From NCBI GenBank assembly GCA_011050085.1, contig DRGL01000027.1:98517-162516 (forward strand): a stretch of 64,000 nucleotides of DNA, written 5' to 3'. The notes beneath the pieces were generated by a model, which did no database searches, had not been told where the DNA came from, and saw only the letters and a program-made list of their open reading frames with translations. Shown here piece by piece: positions 45,941 through 56,028 of this stretch (its first letter is position 1; the number at the start of each line of letters is the position of its first letter). The position numbers were made by a program, and so were the translations under genes. The DNA is from Pricia antarctica. Lineage in GTDB: Bacteria; Bacteroidota; Bacteroidia; Flavobacteriales; Flavobacteriaceae.

Positions 45941-46690
45941 TTATGATGCCATCCTCTTAGTTGCATACACCAGGTCCGATGGCACTTCTCCTAATTCCAA
46001 AAATATTCCTTTAGTATTGCAGAATTCAATGTATACGTTTATCATTTGATATAGGTCGACTTCTCCGTGGGTAGGGTTTAGGTTTTCCATATTTGATCGA
46101 CTTCCAGAAACTATCTATGAAAATGTTGTCCAATGCCAGTGTCTTGCCGTCCATCGATATTCAGATCTCAAATTTTTTGAGCACTTCGATATATTGGGCT
46201 CTCGTATATTGGGACCCCTGGTCGGAGTTTTGTATCTCCGGTGCGCGATGTTCAGCTTTCGTGTCCTCCAATAGTTAGATGCACCACTATTTGTCCATGG
46301 AATTTCAAACGCTCCAGTTCAGTATCCTTCTATTGTATACGCCTATTATCGCATTTATGTACATAAATCCCCTAGCACTGTGATATTACGCTATATCGGT
46401 CTGCCAGACCTGACCGGGACGTTCAACCTTCAGGCCCTTCAAAAGAGAGGGGTATTTATAGTTCGTAGGGCGTTTAATGGTCGTCTTGGTCTATCTAAAT
46501 ACCGTTTGGAGCTATATGACCTTTACAGCCTACGGATCTTTTTTTCGTTTATCCGATTCCCCAGGTCGCGGTTCAGCTGGTCCGTCATTAGTTCCACAGC
46601 CGTAATACGGGTGTTCCAGAAAATGGGCATCCATTTCCTCCATCAACCTCAAGTTGTAAGGGCTCTGCACCTATGGCTACCTTGGCCTTT
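45941..46690 (-). pseudogene. IS3-family transposase (orfB, rve domain), degraded
   Basis: Pieces in shifting frames match an IS3-type OrfB: MDAHFLEHPYYG, then KYPSLLKGLKVERPGQVWQTDIAYI (first catalytic Asp), APxIQNSDQGSQYTSAQY when a frameshift is allowed, IDGKTLALDNIFIDSFWKSIKYGK (the catalytic Glu position reads Asp), and GEVPSDLVYATKRMAS before a TAA at 45941-45943. Many stops and frameshifts; the terminal inverted repeats were not found. It marks an old insertion in the divergent region between PULs B and C. Confidence 0.88.
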
Positions 46691-47320
46691 AAAGATGCAA
46701 TGAACCTGCCTGCCGGCATACAGGTTTTGTTTTGTTCCTTTCATATTTGACAGGGTTAAATTACAACTCAACTTCCAGGCTAAAAATTCGGGGATCATTT
46801 TAATCAAACCTATTTAATCAAAATTTATTTGAACTTTTGGGACGACGATTCTTAAGGATATTATTAAAGTTTTTTGAAGATCGAGTTTTTATAGATTTTC
46901 TATTTTTTTTTTCATAACACTATAATTTCATTTTTAGTGAAACTTTCCCTATGCCTTTCTAAATTTTAATTTCTTAATACTTTTGACCTTTGGCAGGTGT
47001 GTGCATATTCACGGTTAACAATATGTTCGGCCACGGATAGATTATGGTTTAATGACAAATACCGAGACCTGATTTAATAAGCAAAAATTGACATTTCGAA
47101 AATGACGCTTTAAATAGATATTAAAAAGTGATAAAACACGAGCTTTAATAAATTCTTAAAATCTACATTGTTATATATCGATATCTTTATAACCGTGGCT
47201 AAATTTCGCCAATTAGACAATAAATTGTTAACTTTAACTAATTATTAATTAATCGTAAACTGGATATACCGCTTTCAAAAATCAGTTTATTTGTAGTACA
47301 TTTTTAAATTGATTGTTTTT
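46691..47320. promoter_or_regulatory. AT-rich intergenic region ahead of PUL C with one 18-bp site
   Basis: No gene. AAAATTTATTTGAACTTT at 46820-46837 is a perfect core match to the array motif, in the same orientation as the array. The rest (46.84-47.32 kb) is very AT-rich and should contain the promoter of the PUL C sigma gene; no specific promoter elements could be assigned with confidence. Confidence 0.5.
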
Positions 47321-47905
47321 ATGTCCTCCTCCAAAACCGTTTTTGCGCATAGGATTTTAATGCAAAAGATAAAGAACTCTGATTCAAAGGCATTTCGAGA
47401 GCTTTATAACATTTTATGGAAACCACTTTATGTTCGGTCTTACGCCATACTTCGCGACAAACAATTGTCTGAAGATATTCTACAAGAAGTATGGATCGAC
47501 TTATGGCAGCGGCGACATGAAATAGAGAATAACAATATCGAAGCCTATCTTTTCAGGGCGGTCCGCTTTAAAGCATACAACCAGTTCCGGAATACGAATA
47601 GTAGAAAAAAGATACTTGAGAACCTACTATCTAGCCGTCTAAAAAACTGCACCAACAATGTAGAGGATTCCTTAAACCTTAAAGAGACCCAAGAGGCATT
47701 GAGGAAAGCAATTGATAATTTGCCCCCAAAATGTAGAAAGGTATTTGAACTTAGTAGGTTCGAAGGCTTGAGAAATGAAGAAATTTCGCAAAAACTGGAT
47801 ATTTCAAAGCGTACGGTTGAAAATCACATTTCCAATGCTCTCAAAGTGCTAAAATCTAAAATGGCATATTTTGAAATACTATCCCTCCTATTTTTAATGT
47901 ATTGA
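47321..47905 (+). CDS. ECF-type RNA polymerase sigma factor (PUL C)
   Basis: 194 residues from the ATG at 47321-47323. Region 2: LMQKIKNSDSKAFRELYNILWKPLYVRSYAILRDKQLSEDILQEVWIDLWQRRHEI; region 4: NLPPKCRKVFELSRFEGLRNEEISQKLDISKRTVENHISNALKVLKSKM. Close in pattern to the PUL A sigma factor, including the PPKCR-VF-LSR block. Same strand as fecR, susC and susD, about 100 bp upstream of fecR. Confidence 0.93.
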   Translation: MSSSKTVFAHRILMQKIKNSDSKAFRELYNILWKPLYVRSYAILRDKQLSEDILQEVWIDLWQRRHEIENNNIEAYLFRAVRFKAYNQFRNTNSRKKILENLLSSRLKNCTNNVEDSLNLKETQEALRKAIDNLPPKCRKVFELSRFEGLRNEEISQKLDISKRTVENHISNALKVLKSKMAYFEILSLLFLMY

Positions 47906-48008
47906 TATACAATACTTTAAATATTTTTTATTAAAATTCCACATAAAATTTGCTTTTCGTATAGGTGTGTTGCCTTGGTTATGGTATAATCTTATAACAA
48001 CCGTAACT

Positions 48009-49124
48009 ATGACAGGGAACGAACTGGATATACTTATCCGTAAAATTTTGGACGGTCGGGCTTCCCCCGACGAGATTTCATATCTGGAGGAGCTGGAAAG
48101 AGATGCCGAATCCGGTGTTTCACCAGAGCTATTTAACGATAGGGACGAGAAGGAAACGGGAACGGCTCTATTCGGCCGAATTAACAAAGCCATTAAGGAT
48201 ACCGCGAAGTACAATTGGTGGAGATATGCCTCGGCAGCCGCTATTTTTATCGGATTTATAGCCAGTGGATATTATTTCTGGCAGCCGCAAGAATCAGAAT
48301 CCCCATTTCAACATTCGCCGGATGCAATTACCCTAGAGCATGAAGATGGCAGCATAGAAGTCTTGCAGGAGCAGGGGAAAAAAGAAGTCATCGATAGAAC
48401 GGGAAAAATCGTTGGTGTTCAAAACGGATCTCTAATTACCTATGAGGACACCGGAAATCTTGAGGAACTCGTTTACAATACGCTGAATGTACCCTACGGA
48501 AAAAGGTTCGAGTTGACTTTATCCGATGGAACCCAGGTCCATCTGAATGCCGGGACCTCGTTAAAATATCCCGTCAAATTTTTGAAAGGTCAACAAAGGA
48601 GGGTATTCTTGAACGGGGAAGCATTTTTCGCGGTTTCAAAAGATTCCTTACATCCTTTTACAGTCAAGGCCGATGAACTTGACGTACGGGTACTAGGAAC
48701 ACGATTCAATGTTTCTTCCTACCCCGAAAACAAGAGAACGGATGTTGTACTTGTGGAAGGTTCCGTTGGGATGAATATTCAAACAGAAATTTTTGAAAAG
48801 AAAAGCAGTGCCATCTTGAAGCCGGGATTTATGGGGACTTTTCACCGGATAAATGGAAAAATCTCAAAGGAACCCGTGGTGACGGATATCTACACCTCGT
48901 GGATGGATGGAGAGCTGGTATTCCGTAATCTGTCCTTCGAAAATATGCTTAGAAGGTTGGAGCGACATTACAATGTTTCCATTTCTATCAAAAATAAAGG
49001 TTTGGCCCAAGAAATCTTTAACGCGAGCTATGGGCGTGTAACCTTGGAAAAGGTATTGGAAGATTTGAAATTGACCTATGGCATCCATTATTCCATCAAA
49101 GGGGAATTCATAACTATCTATTAA
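48009..49124 (+). CDS. fecR: FecR-type anti-sigma factor (PUL C)
   Basis: 371 residues from the ATG at 48009-48011. Helical cytoplasmic part (ELDILIRKILDGRASPDEISYLEELER), one membrane span (WWRYASAAAIFIGFIASGYYFW, about 62-83), FecR domain with NTLNVPYGKRFELTLSDGTQVHLNAGTSLKYPVKF and LNGEAFFAVSKDSLHPFTVKADELDVRVLGTRFNVSSYPEN, C-terminus YGIHYSIKGEFITIY. Expected to hold the upstream sigma factor at the inner membrane and release it when the SusC STN domain signals. Confidence 0.95.
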   Translation: MTGNELDILIRKILDGRASPDEISYLEELERDAESGVSPELFNDRDEKETGTALFGRINKAIKDTAKYNWWRYASAAAIFIGFIASGYYFWQPQESESPFQHSPDAITLEHEDGSIEVLQEQGKKEVIDRTGKIVGVQNGSLITYEDTGNLEELVYNTLNVPYGKRFELTLSDGTQVHLNAGTSLKYPVKFLKGQQRRVFLNGEAFFAVSKDSLHPFTVKADELDVRVLGTRFNVSSYPENKRTDVVLVEGSVGMNIQTEIFEKKSSAILKPGFMGTFHRINGKISKEPVVTDIYTSWMDGELVFRNLSFENMLRRLERHYNVSISIKNKGLAQEIFNASYGRVTLEKVLEDLKLTYGIHYSIKGEFITIY

Positions 49125-49174
49125 GAGAAATGATGCCAATAGTATTTATAAAATAATTATACCACCATAAAAAA

Positions 49175-49200
49175 TCGGAAAGTGCTGGAACACTTTCCGA
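49175..49200 (+). terminator. Hairpin between fecR and susC of PUL C
   Basis: A 10-bp perfect stem, TCGGAAAGTG and CACTTTCCGA, with a 6-nt loop, 50 bp before susC. It is followed by AATAAAC, not a T tract, so it may be an attenuator, an mRNA-stabilising hairpin or a weak terminator that separates regulator and transporter transcripts. The other two loci have no hairpin here. Confidence 0.5.
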
Positions 49201-49250
49201 AATAAACAAGCGATCGATAAAAATCGACCACAACTTAACACTATAAAAAT

Positions 49251-52200
49251 ATGAAAAATCTTCTTTCGGCTTCGGGAAGCGTTCGACTTAAATGTAATTT
49301 AAATCTAAAGATGAAATTTATAACGCTGTTTCTTACGACCGCAATTTTTACGTCCTACGCGAACAGTACCTATTCCCAAAATACAAAGGCGAGTGTTGAT
49401 TTACACAACGTAACCATTGAACGGTTTATCGATGAAATCGAAAGCACTACACAATTCAGGTTCGTTTACAAGGTCAATGATGTTGATCTGAAACGAAAGA
49501 TATCCATTTCCTTAAAGGACGAACCTATCGGAAAAATATTGGATAATGTATTCAATAACAGGAACATCAGCTTTTCCGTTTTACAAAATCAGATTTATTT
49601 GAAAAAGAAAAAGCCTAAAGAAAAAAGTCGGCCTGCCAAGACAAGTCCCATTGTACAGTTCAGCGTCTCCGGAACCGTAGTCGATGTAGATGGAGTACCC
49701 TTGCCCGGGGCAAGTATCCTCGAAAAGGGCACGACCAACGGGGCAACTAGCGATTTTGATGGCAACTACACTATTTCTTTGGCCGATGAAAACGGGGCCT
49801 TAACAATTTCCTATATTGGTTTCAAAACGCAAGAGGTTGCCGTTTCCGGTCAATCCGAAATCGACATTACCCTGGAAGAGGATGCAGCGGGGCTCGAAGA
49901 AGTTGTGGTCGTAGGGTATGGTAGTCAAAAGAAAAGCGTGGTTACCGGCTCTATATCCAGTGTCAAATCGGACGACCTCGAGAACCAACAGGTGACCCGG
50001 GTAGAAGATGCACTGAAGGGCAGGGCTTCCGGCCTTACCGTAGCCAGCACTTCGGGGGCTCCGGGCGTGGCTTCAACCGTACGAATTAGAGGTACTACCT
50101 CTTTGAATGAAGGGGCAAGCAACCCCCTTTACGTGGTGGATGGAGTCGTGGTCGGTACGGGCGGAATCGATTATTTGAACTCCAGTGATATCGAGTCGAT
50201 TGAAGTTCTCAAAGATGCCGCCTCCGCGGCAATATACGGTGCGCGGTCTTCGGCAGGGGTAATTTTGGTTACGACCAAACAGGGCAAGTCTGGCAGCCTC
50301 AAAGTTTCCTATAATGGCTATTATGGCTTACAGGCCCCGGCCCATCAATTGGATCTGTTGAACGCAACACAATACGCTCAATTAATCAATGAACAGTCCC
50401 TTAATTCGGGGGAGGAAGCCATTTTTTCCAATGTGGGAGCTTTTGGTCAGGGCACCGATTGGCAAAAGGTAATTTTCGACAAATCGGCCGTTGTTCAGAA
50501 CAATGAACTCAGTATCAGCGGGGGTAGCGAGAGATCGACGTTCTACACCTCTTTCGGCTATTACAACCAGGACGGAATCGTAGCTTCCGAAATATCGAAT
50601 TTCAAACGGTACAATATTAGGATAAATGCCACTCACAAAATCAAGGATTGGTTGACTTTGGGACATAACATTGGGTATTCTAACATAAAATCCTTAGGTG
50701 GGGTTGGTGGAAATACGAATTTCGGAGGCCCCTTGAGTTCGGCCATTATGATGGATCCAATTACTCCGATAATCGAGACCGATCCGGGGGTCTTGTCACA
50801 AACCCCGTATTCGAATCAACCCGTAGTGCTGGACGATAATGGAAACCCTTATGGTATATCCCCGTATATAGCCCAGCAGGTTACTAACCCGTTGGCCTAC
50901 GTCAAGACCGAGCGTGGAAACTACACTTGGTCCGATGATATAGTGGGAAATGCTTTTCTGGAAATCTCTCCCATCGAAGGGTTGACCCTACGTTCTACCC
51001 TGGGCGGAACCTTGTCATACGCCGGCGGCGAATTTTTTACGCCGATTTTTTATTTAAATTCCAACCAGAACGTTGCCCAGACATCGTTCAGTAGAAATCG
51101 GGGCAAGGTATTCAATTGGAACCTTGAGAATACCTTGGCGTATAACAAAGTTTTAGGTAATCATGACTTTACTGTTCTTTTGGGCCAAGGTGCTTATTTG
51201 GACAACAACAATAGCGGCCTTGCGGTCACCTATTTCAATTTGCCCGTAGAAACCTTTGACGAGGCATCACTAAATTACAGTACTTCTGCCGAAGATATAG
51301 ATGCGAGCGGTTATGAGGGAATTCAGCATAGGGTAAATTCCTTGTTTGGCAGGCTGACCTATAATTTCGGCGAAAAATATCTATTTACGGGCCTGATCAG
51401 ACGAGACGGTTCTTCCCGTTTTGGCGAAAACAATAAGTACGGCTATTTTCCATCAGCTTCGGCGGGATGGGTAATATCCAAGGAAGAATTTTGGCCCTTT
51501 GAGAATGCCGTACAGTTTTTAAAGTTAAGGGCTTCTTACGGCGTCACCGGAAACGATGTTCTTGGTAATTTTAGGTTTCTTTCCACCGTAGGCGGTGGTA
51601 GAAACTATTCTTTCGGCTTTGACAACTATCTCATCGGATACAGTCCTGACGCCCCGGCCAATCCAGATTTGAAATGGGAGGAGACAACACAGCTAAACCT
51701 CGGTTTCGACGCCAAAATTCTATCGGATTTTTCCTTATCGTTCGATTGGTACCGAAAGGAGACTAACGGTATATTACAGGCTCTTCAGTTGCCGGGGTAT
51801 GTCGGAGCTACGGGAACCTCTTTCGGCAACGTGGCAGACATGGAAAACAGGGGTTTCGAACTGGAATTCGGCTATCAAAAACAAATGGCCGATTTCGGTT
51901 TTGAAATATCGGCCAATGGCTCCTATCTTGAAAACGAGGTCACTTTTTTAGGCGATGGAAAGGATTTTCTGGACGGGGGCACAACATTGCAAAGTAGTAA
52001 CTACCCTATAACACGTACCGCCGTCGGACAGCCTATCGGTGCCTTCTTCGGTTTCAAGACCAACGGAATCTTTCAGACCGAAGAAGAGGTAGCCGGTTAT
52101 GTCGGACCTTCCGGAAATCCCATTCAACCTGATGCGGTACCCGGCGATTTCAGGTGGACGGATAGCAACGACGACGGAATTATCGATGAAGAGGACCGGA

Positions 52201-52700
52201 CTTTTATAGGGAATCCCATCCCAAAATGGAACTATGGTCTTACATTAAAGGCGAACTGGAAAAACCTTGATCTGCTCGTCTTCGGGCAAGGCGTATCCGG
52301 TAACGACATCTTTCAAGGGGTCAGGAGACTGGATATTCCCACGGCAAACTGGCAAGTCCGCAGCATGGATAGATGGACGGGTCCTGGGACATCTGAGGTC
52401 TATCCCCGCTTATCCCTACAGGACGGGAACAATAATTTTTCGAATCCTTCCGATTTCTTTTTGGAAAAAGGTAACTACTTTAGGATAAAGACTCTTCAGT
52501 TCGGATTCAACTTTCCAAAGAGGTTGTTGGACAATTCAAGTTTAGGCCGGCTGCGATTATATGCCAGTGCCACAAATCTTATCACCTTGACCGATTATAG
52601 CGGTTTCGATCCCGAGATAGGAGGGGATTCTTATAGCATCGATAGGGCTATCTATCCTCAGGCCAGATCAATCATGTTGGGCGTTAATTTGGTTTATTAA
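49251..52700 (+). CDS. susC: SusC/RagA-type TonB-dependent transporter with STN domain (PUL C)
   Basis: 1149 residues. Signal segment (MKFITLFLTTAIFTSYANSTYS), STN domain (about 47-118, VTIERFIDEIESTTQFRFVYKVNDVDLKRKISISLKDEPIGKIL), carboxypeptidase-D-like domain (about 138-225), EVVVVGYGSQKKSVVTGSI, plug (NPLYVVDGVVVGTGGIDYLNSSDIESIEVLKDAASAAIYGARSSAGVILVTTKQG), barrel ending IMLGVNLVY. Third STN-type SusC of the window; each is paired with its own sigma/FecR, so they sense different ligands. Confidence 0.97.
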   Translation: MKNLLSASGSVRLKCNLNLKMKFITLFLTTAIFTSYANSTYSQNTKASVDLHNVTIERFIDEIESTTQFRFVYKVNDVDLKRKISISLKDEPIGKILDNVFNNRNISFSVLQNQIYLKKKKPKEKSRPAKTSPIVQFSVSGTVVDVDGVPLPGASILEKGTTNGATSDFDGNYTISLADENGALTISYIGFKTQEVAVSGQSEIDITLEEDAAGLEEVVVVGYGSQKKSVVTGSISSVKSDDLENQQVTRVEDALKGRASGLTVASTSGAPGVASTVRIRGTTSLNEGASNPLYVVDGVVVGTGGIDYLNSSDIESIEVLKDAASAAIYGARSSAGVILVTTKQGKSGSLKVSYNGYYGLQAPAHQLDLLNATQYAQLINEQSLNSGEEAIFSNVGAFGQGTDWQKVIFDKSAVVQNNELSISGGSERSTFYTSFGYYNQDGIVASEISNFKRYNIRINATHKIKDWLTLGHNIGYSNIKSLGGVGGNTNFGGPLSSAIMMDPITPIIETDPGVLSQTPYSNQPVVLDDNGNPYGISPYIAQQVTNPLAYVKTERGNYTWSDDIVGNAFLEISPIEGLTLRSTLGGTLSYAGGEFFTPIFYLNSNQNVAQTSFSRNRGKVFNWNLENTLAYNKVLGNHDFTVLLGQGAYLDNNNSGLAVTYFNLPVETFDEASLNYSTSAEDIDASGYEGIQHRVNSLFGRLTYNFGEKYLFTGLIRRDGSSRFGENNKYGYFPSASAGWVISKEEFWPFENAVQFLKLRASYGVTGNDVLGNFRFLSTVGGGRNYSFGFDNYLIGYSPDAPANPDLKWEETTQLNLGFDAKILSDFSLSFDWYRKETNGILQALQLPGYVGATGTSFGNVADMENRGFELEFGYQKQMADFGFEISANGSYLENEVTFLGDGKDFLDGGTTLQSSNYPITRTAVGQPIGAFFGFKTNGIFQTEEEVAGYVGPSGNPIQPDAVPGDFRWTDSNDDGIIDEEDRTFIGNPIPKWNYGLTLKANWKNLDLLVFGQGVSGNDIFQGVRRLDIPTANWQVRSMDRWTGPGTSEVYPRLSLQDGNNNFSNPSDFFLEKGNYFRIKTLQFGFNFPKRLLDNSSLGRLRLYASATNLITLTDYSGFDPEIGGDSYSIDRAIYPQARSIMLGVNLVY

Positions 52701-52712
52701 TAGTATAAAAAA

Positions 52713-54236
52713 ATGGATGTTATGAACAATCAATTGAAGAAGTGGGCAGTCATTCCTGTATTGGCAATGATTGCATGGTCTTGTCAAGACGACTTTTTGG
52801 AAACCGATCCAAAAGCAATTCAAATCGAGTCGAATTATTTTAAAAGTCCTCAAGAAGTTTTCAACGGGGTCGTTGCGGCATACGACCCCTTGGCGTGGGA
52901 GGGTGCCCGCGGTTCGGGGTATTGCACTTTTGCCAGTTTCGTAGCCGCCTCCGATGAGGCCTATGGCGGGGGCGGCAGCCTTTCCGACGTTCCGCACCTG
53001 AACACAATGGACGATTTTTCCATCGATGCGGCCAACGGACCACAGCAGGATTTTTGGGAGCGCAACTTTACCGGAGTGTCAAGGACCAATACCGTACTTT
53101 CCAAAATGAATGAGGCCATTGAGGGGTTCGAGGAAAAGGACCGACAAAGATATTCGGCAGAAGCGAAGGTACTAAGGGCCTATTATTATTTTGATCTGGT
53201 ACGGATCTTCGGTAATGTGCCACTCTTTACCGAGCCTATCGAAAGTGATGAGATTTATGACGTCGAGCAGGTTCCCGCGGTGCAGATTTACGCTCAAATC
53301 GAAAACGACCTATTGGACGCGATCGCCATACCTGAATTGCCTGACGAAGTTTCCAAGGAAACGGAAGGAGGTAGAATGACCAAAGGTGTAGCACATGCTT
53401 TATTGGGAAAAGTGTATCTCTATCAAAAAAAATGGGCCGAAGCGGCCGAACAGCTGGCTATCGTAAATGGCGAGCCCGGCGGAACCAGTCGATTTGGATA
53501 TGCATTATTGCCCGAATTCGGAACTATTTTCAGGCCGGACAACAAATTCAGTACCGAATCGATCTTAGAAAGGGGCCATACATCGACTGCTGCATCGGGA
53601 TGGGGAAATTCCTCGTTGGTCGAAGGTTTTGTTACTAGTAAGATGGTCGGGCCGCGGAGCTACAAGGGACCCTATTATTATTCCGGTTGGGCGGGGTGCC
53701 CTTTAACGACCGAATTTGTAGATGCCATCAAGGGTGATCCAAGGTATACCGATACCGTGGCCAATTTGGACAGTCTCAAAGCTATTGGGGAATCAGATTA
53801 TCTTCCAGGTTACGAGGATACGGGCTATTTTATCCAAAAATATGCGCCACTTCAGGAGTTCGAACATAAGGGTGCGGGGCCACCTCCGTTGAACTATACC
53901 CAAAATTATGTGGAAATTCGTTTGGCGGACACCTATCTGATGGAAGCGGAAGCATTGGTGGAGAGCGGCGGAGATGCTGCTAGGGCCGGGGATCTTTTGA
54001 ACGCCGTTAGGACCAGGGTAGGCTTAGGGCCGGTAACGGCTACCTTGGAAAACATCTATAGGGAAAGACGGCTCGAATTGGCCACCGAGGGCCATCGATG
54101 GTTCGATCTGGTACGGACGGGCCGGGCGGCAACTGTACTGGCAGGTACCGGATTTGTAGCCGATAAAAATGAGGTGTTGCCGATACCTCTTCAAGAACTG
54201 AACAATACCCGACTCGTTCAAAACCCTGGATATTAA
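52713..54236 (+). CDS. susD: SusD/RagB-family lipoprotein (PUL C)
   Basis: 507 residues with lipoprotein signal (KKWAVIPVLAMIAWSC) and SusD features: CQDDFLETDPKAIQIESNYFKSPQEVFNGVVAAYDPL, EAKVLRAYYYFDLVRIFGNVPLF, IYRERRLELATEGHRWFDLVRTGRA, C-terminal VLPIPLQELNNTRLVQNPGY. It starts 12 bp after the susC stop. Confidence 0.97.
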   Translation: MDVMNNQLKKWAVIPVLAMIAWSCQDDFLETDPKAIQIESNYFKSPQEVFNGVVAAYDPLAWEGARGSGYCTFASFVAASDEAYGGGGSLSDVPHLNTMDDFSIDAANGPQQDFWERNFTGVSRTNTVLSKMNEAIEGFEEKDRQRYSAEAKVLRAYYYFDLVRIFGNVPLFTEPIESDEIYDVEQVPAVQIYAQIENDLLDAIAIPELPDEVSKETEGGRMTKGVAHALLGKVYLYQKKWAEAAEQLAIVNGEPGGTSRFGYALLPEFGTIFRPDNKFSTESILERGHTSTAASGWGNSSLVEGFVTSKMVGPRSYKGPYYYSGWAGCPLTTEFVDAIKGDPRYTDTVANLDSLKAIGESDYLPGYEDTGYFIQKYAPLQEFEHKGAGPPPLNYTQNYVEIRLADTYLMEAEALVESGGDAARAGDLLNAVRTRVGLGPVTATLENIYRERRLELATEGHRWFDLVRTGRAATVLAGTGFVADKNEVLPIPLQELNNTRLVQNPGY

Positions 54237-54302
54237 ACTCAGTAGCTTTTTTGAAATAAGTCAATTATATTTTCTGGAAATTAAATTCTTGTTACATAAA
54301 AA

Positions 54303-55541
54303 ATGAAAAACTGCAAAATAACGCTTAGCTGTATCTGCACTCTTTTGTATATGGCCGCATTTTCTCAAAAGGAAGAAATACCGTTCGGTAACCTCCAAGT
54401 CTATAGCGGAAACACCCATGCCCACAGCATTTTCACGTACTCCCATGGAAATCATTTGCAAAAAAAGGAAGGTTTCGTCAAGGGGGACAAGATTTTGGTT
54501 ATCGATTCACTGTATCTAAGTAGGCCCGTTAATACCTATTTGAAAAAGGATTGGGAAATGTTCCAAGGTCTTCCGGAAAAACATTATAGTGAAGCCAAGG
54601 AAACAGGGTTTGATTTTTATACGGTAACTGACCATTCCCAAGAGGAGGCCTTCTATCCTACCTACGAAAACAATACCGCTTGGATAATAGCCCAAAAGCA
54701 GGCGGAAATTGCTTCCGATGAAAATTTTACCGCCTTTATGGGAGTGGAACATTCCGAAAATGATAGCGATAACGGAAAAGGACATTTTAATGTTATCGGC
54801 CCTTCCACTTATATCAATGCCATAAGGCCAGGTATAGATATACCGTATTTTTACAACTGGCTGAAACAAAACCCGAACAATGAAAAGACCGGAAATCCCG
54901 TCGTGGTCACTTTCAACCATCCCGCAGAAGACCAATATAACAACTGGGAATATCGTGATGATGAGATTACCGAAATTATTACATTACTCGAGGTCATCAA
55001 TAAAACCAAATCCCACTATCCGGGATTTCTAGCCGCATTGGAAAAGGGCTGGAAAGTTTCTCCCGTTGCGGGAATGGACAATCACGATTATACAAGCATT
55101 AAGGAGATTGACTCAAGAACCTTCGTCCTTGCCGAAAGCAATACCCCTAAGGATATATTGGAAGCAATGCGAAAAAGAAGGACATATGCTACCTTTGATA
55201 AAAATTTGGAATGTAGATATGCTGTTAATGATTCCATTATGGGAGCCACAATCCCAAAGGCAAAGAAGTACGAGGTCGACATCTTTATAAAGGACCCGGA
55301 TAGCACCGATGCATCAGATCGTATTTCCAAAATTGATATTGTTACCAGCGGTAACAAGGTCCTAAAAACCTTCCAGGCCAAAGGCTCAAAGCATGAAGTG
55401 CATTGGAACGTTTCTCTCCTACAGGATGAAGTAGAAAAATTTCTATTTGTTCGTGTTTGGGGCATTCCGAGCGAAACTGCTAGCTCTTCCGAACCTGCAG
55501 AACCGATAGCTTGGCTTGCGCCCGTTTGGATTCTCGAATGA
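54303..55541 (+). CDS. Secreted PHP-domain phosphoesterase (PUL C)
   Basis: 412 residues with an N-terminal signal peptide (ITLSCICTLLYMAAFSQ). Metal-binding motifs of the PHP superfamily occur in order: GNTHAHS (His39, His41), TVTDHS (Asp110, His111), GVEHS (Glu149, His150), GHFNVIG (His161), FNHPAED (His206) and GMDNHDY (Asp259, His261). These fit a trinuclear-metal phosphoesterase fold related to the PHP/DUF3604 group. A C-terminal beta domain follows (YEVDIFIKDPDSTDASDRISKIDIV). It is the only enzyme in PUL C, so the imported substrate probably carries a phosphoester; the substrate is unknown. Confidence 0.85.
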   Translation: MKNCKITLSCICTLLYMAAFSQKEEIPFGNLQVYSGNTHAHSIFTYSHGNHLQKKEGFVKGDKILVIDSLYLSRPVNTYLKKDWEMFQGLPEKHYSEAKETGFDFYTVTDHSQEEAFYPTYENNTAWIIAQKQAEIASDENFTAFMGVEHSENDSDNGKGHFNVIGPSTYINAIRPGIDIPYFYNWLKQNPNNEKTGNPVVVTFNHPAEDQYNNWEYRDDEITEIITLLEVINKTKSHYPGFLAALEKGWKVSPVAGMDNHDYTSIKEIDSRTFVLAESNTPKDILEAMRKRRTYATFDKNLECRYAVNDSIMGATIPKAKKYEVDIFIKDPDSTDASDRISKIDIVTSGNKVLKTFQAKGSKHEVHWNVSLLQDEVEKFLFVRVWGIPSETASSSEPAEPIAWLAPVWILE

Positions 55542-55735
55542 GTGATGATTGCACCTTTATTTCTATTTTATTACTTTTTTAAAGAAATATTGACATAATT
55601 GGAATCTTTGTGTCTTTTAGGCGAAACAGTTCACTAAATCCTTTTGTAAAACTTAGAGTTGATTAAAAGAATCTAAATATTACAAAATAAAAATTCCGAA
55701 GGATTATATTATAAGAAAAATAGTGCAAACAATAC

Positions 55736-55753
55736 CACGTTTAATTAAACTTC
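55736..55753 (+). repeat. 18-bp array-type site downstream of PUL C
   Basis: CACGTTTAATTAAACTTC has the symmetric core GTTTA-AT-TAAAC. It is in the same orientation as the copy at 46820-46837, so the two flank PUL C as diverged direct repeats. The other DNA in 55542-56028 holds no gene. Confidence 0.5.
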
Positions 55754-55957
55754 AATAATTCGTTTTCCCCTAAAGTTTATCGAGAAAAACATTGGCCGCT
55801 TAATGGAATTTCTAAGGAGTTAATAGATAGTTTTCATGACACGGAGACGAAAGATAAGTAGTCTCTATAAAAGTTTTATAAGGAGCGAGTTCCATGTAGT
55901 AAGGCCTAGAATACTATTTGAAAAAAATTTAGGCAGTGTCTAATTTCCTAAACAAAA

Positions 55958-55982
55958 AAAGTGGCCATTGACGGCCACTTTT
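55958..55982 (-). terminator. Rho-independent terminator of the YegP-like gene
   Basis: AAAGTGGCC-ATTGAC-GGCCACTTT forms a 9-bp stem. On the minus strand it is followed by a T-rich run, 46 bp after the stop of the 56029-56358 gene. It could also end weak plus-strand transcription from PUL C. Confidence 0.75.
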
Positions 55983-56028
55983 ATAAAACTATTGATCAGA
56001 TCTTATACAAATTGAATACGGAATTAGA

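Noticed and set aside
19011..55541. Glycoside hydrolases or polysaccharide lyases in the PULs
   Set aside because: Every large frame between the SusCD pairs was assigned to a sulfatase, phosphatase, transporter, binder or regulator; no hydrolase motif was found.
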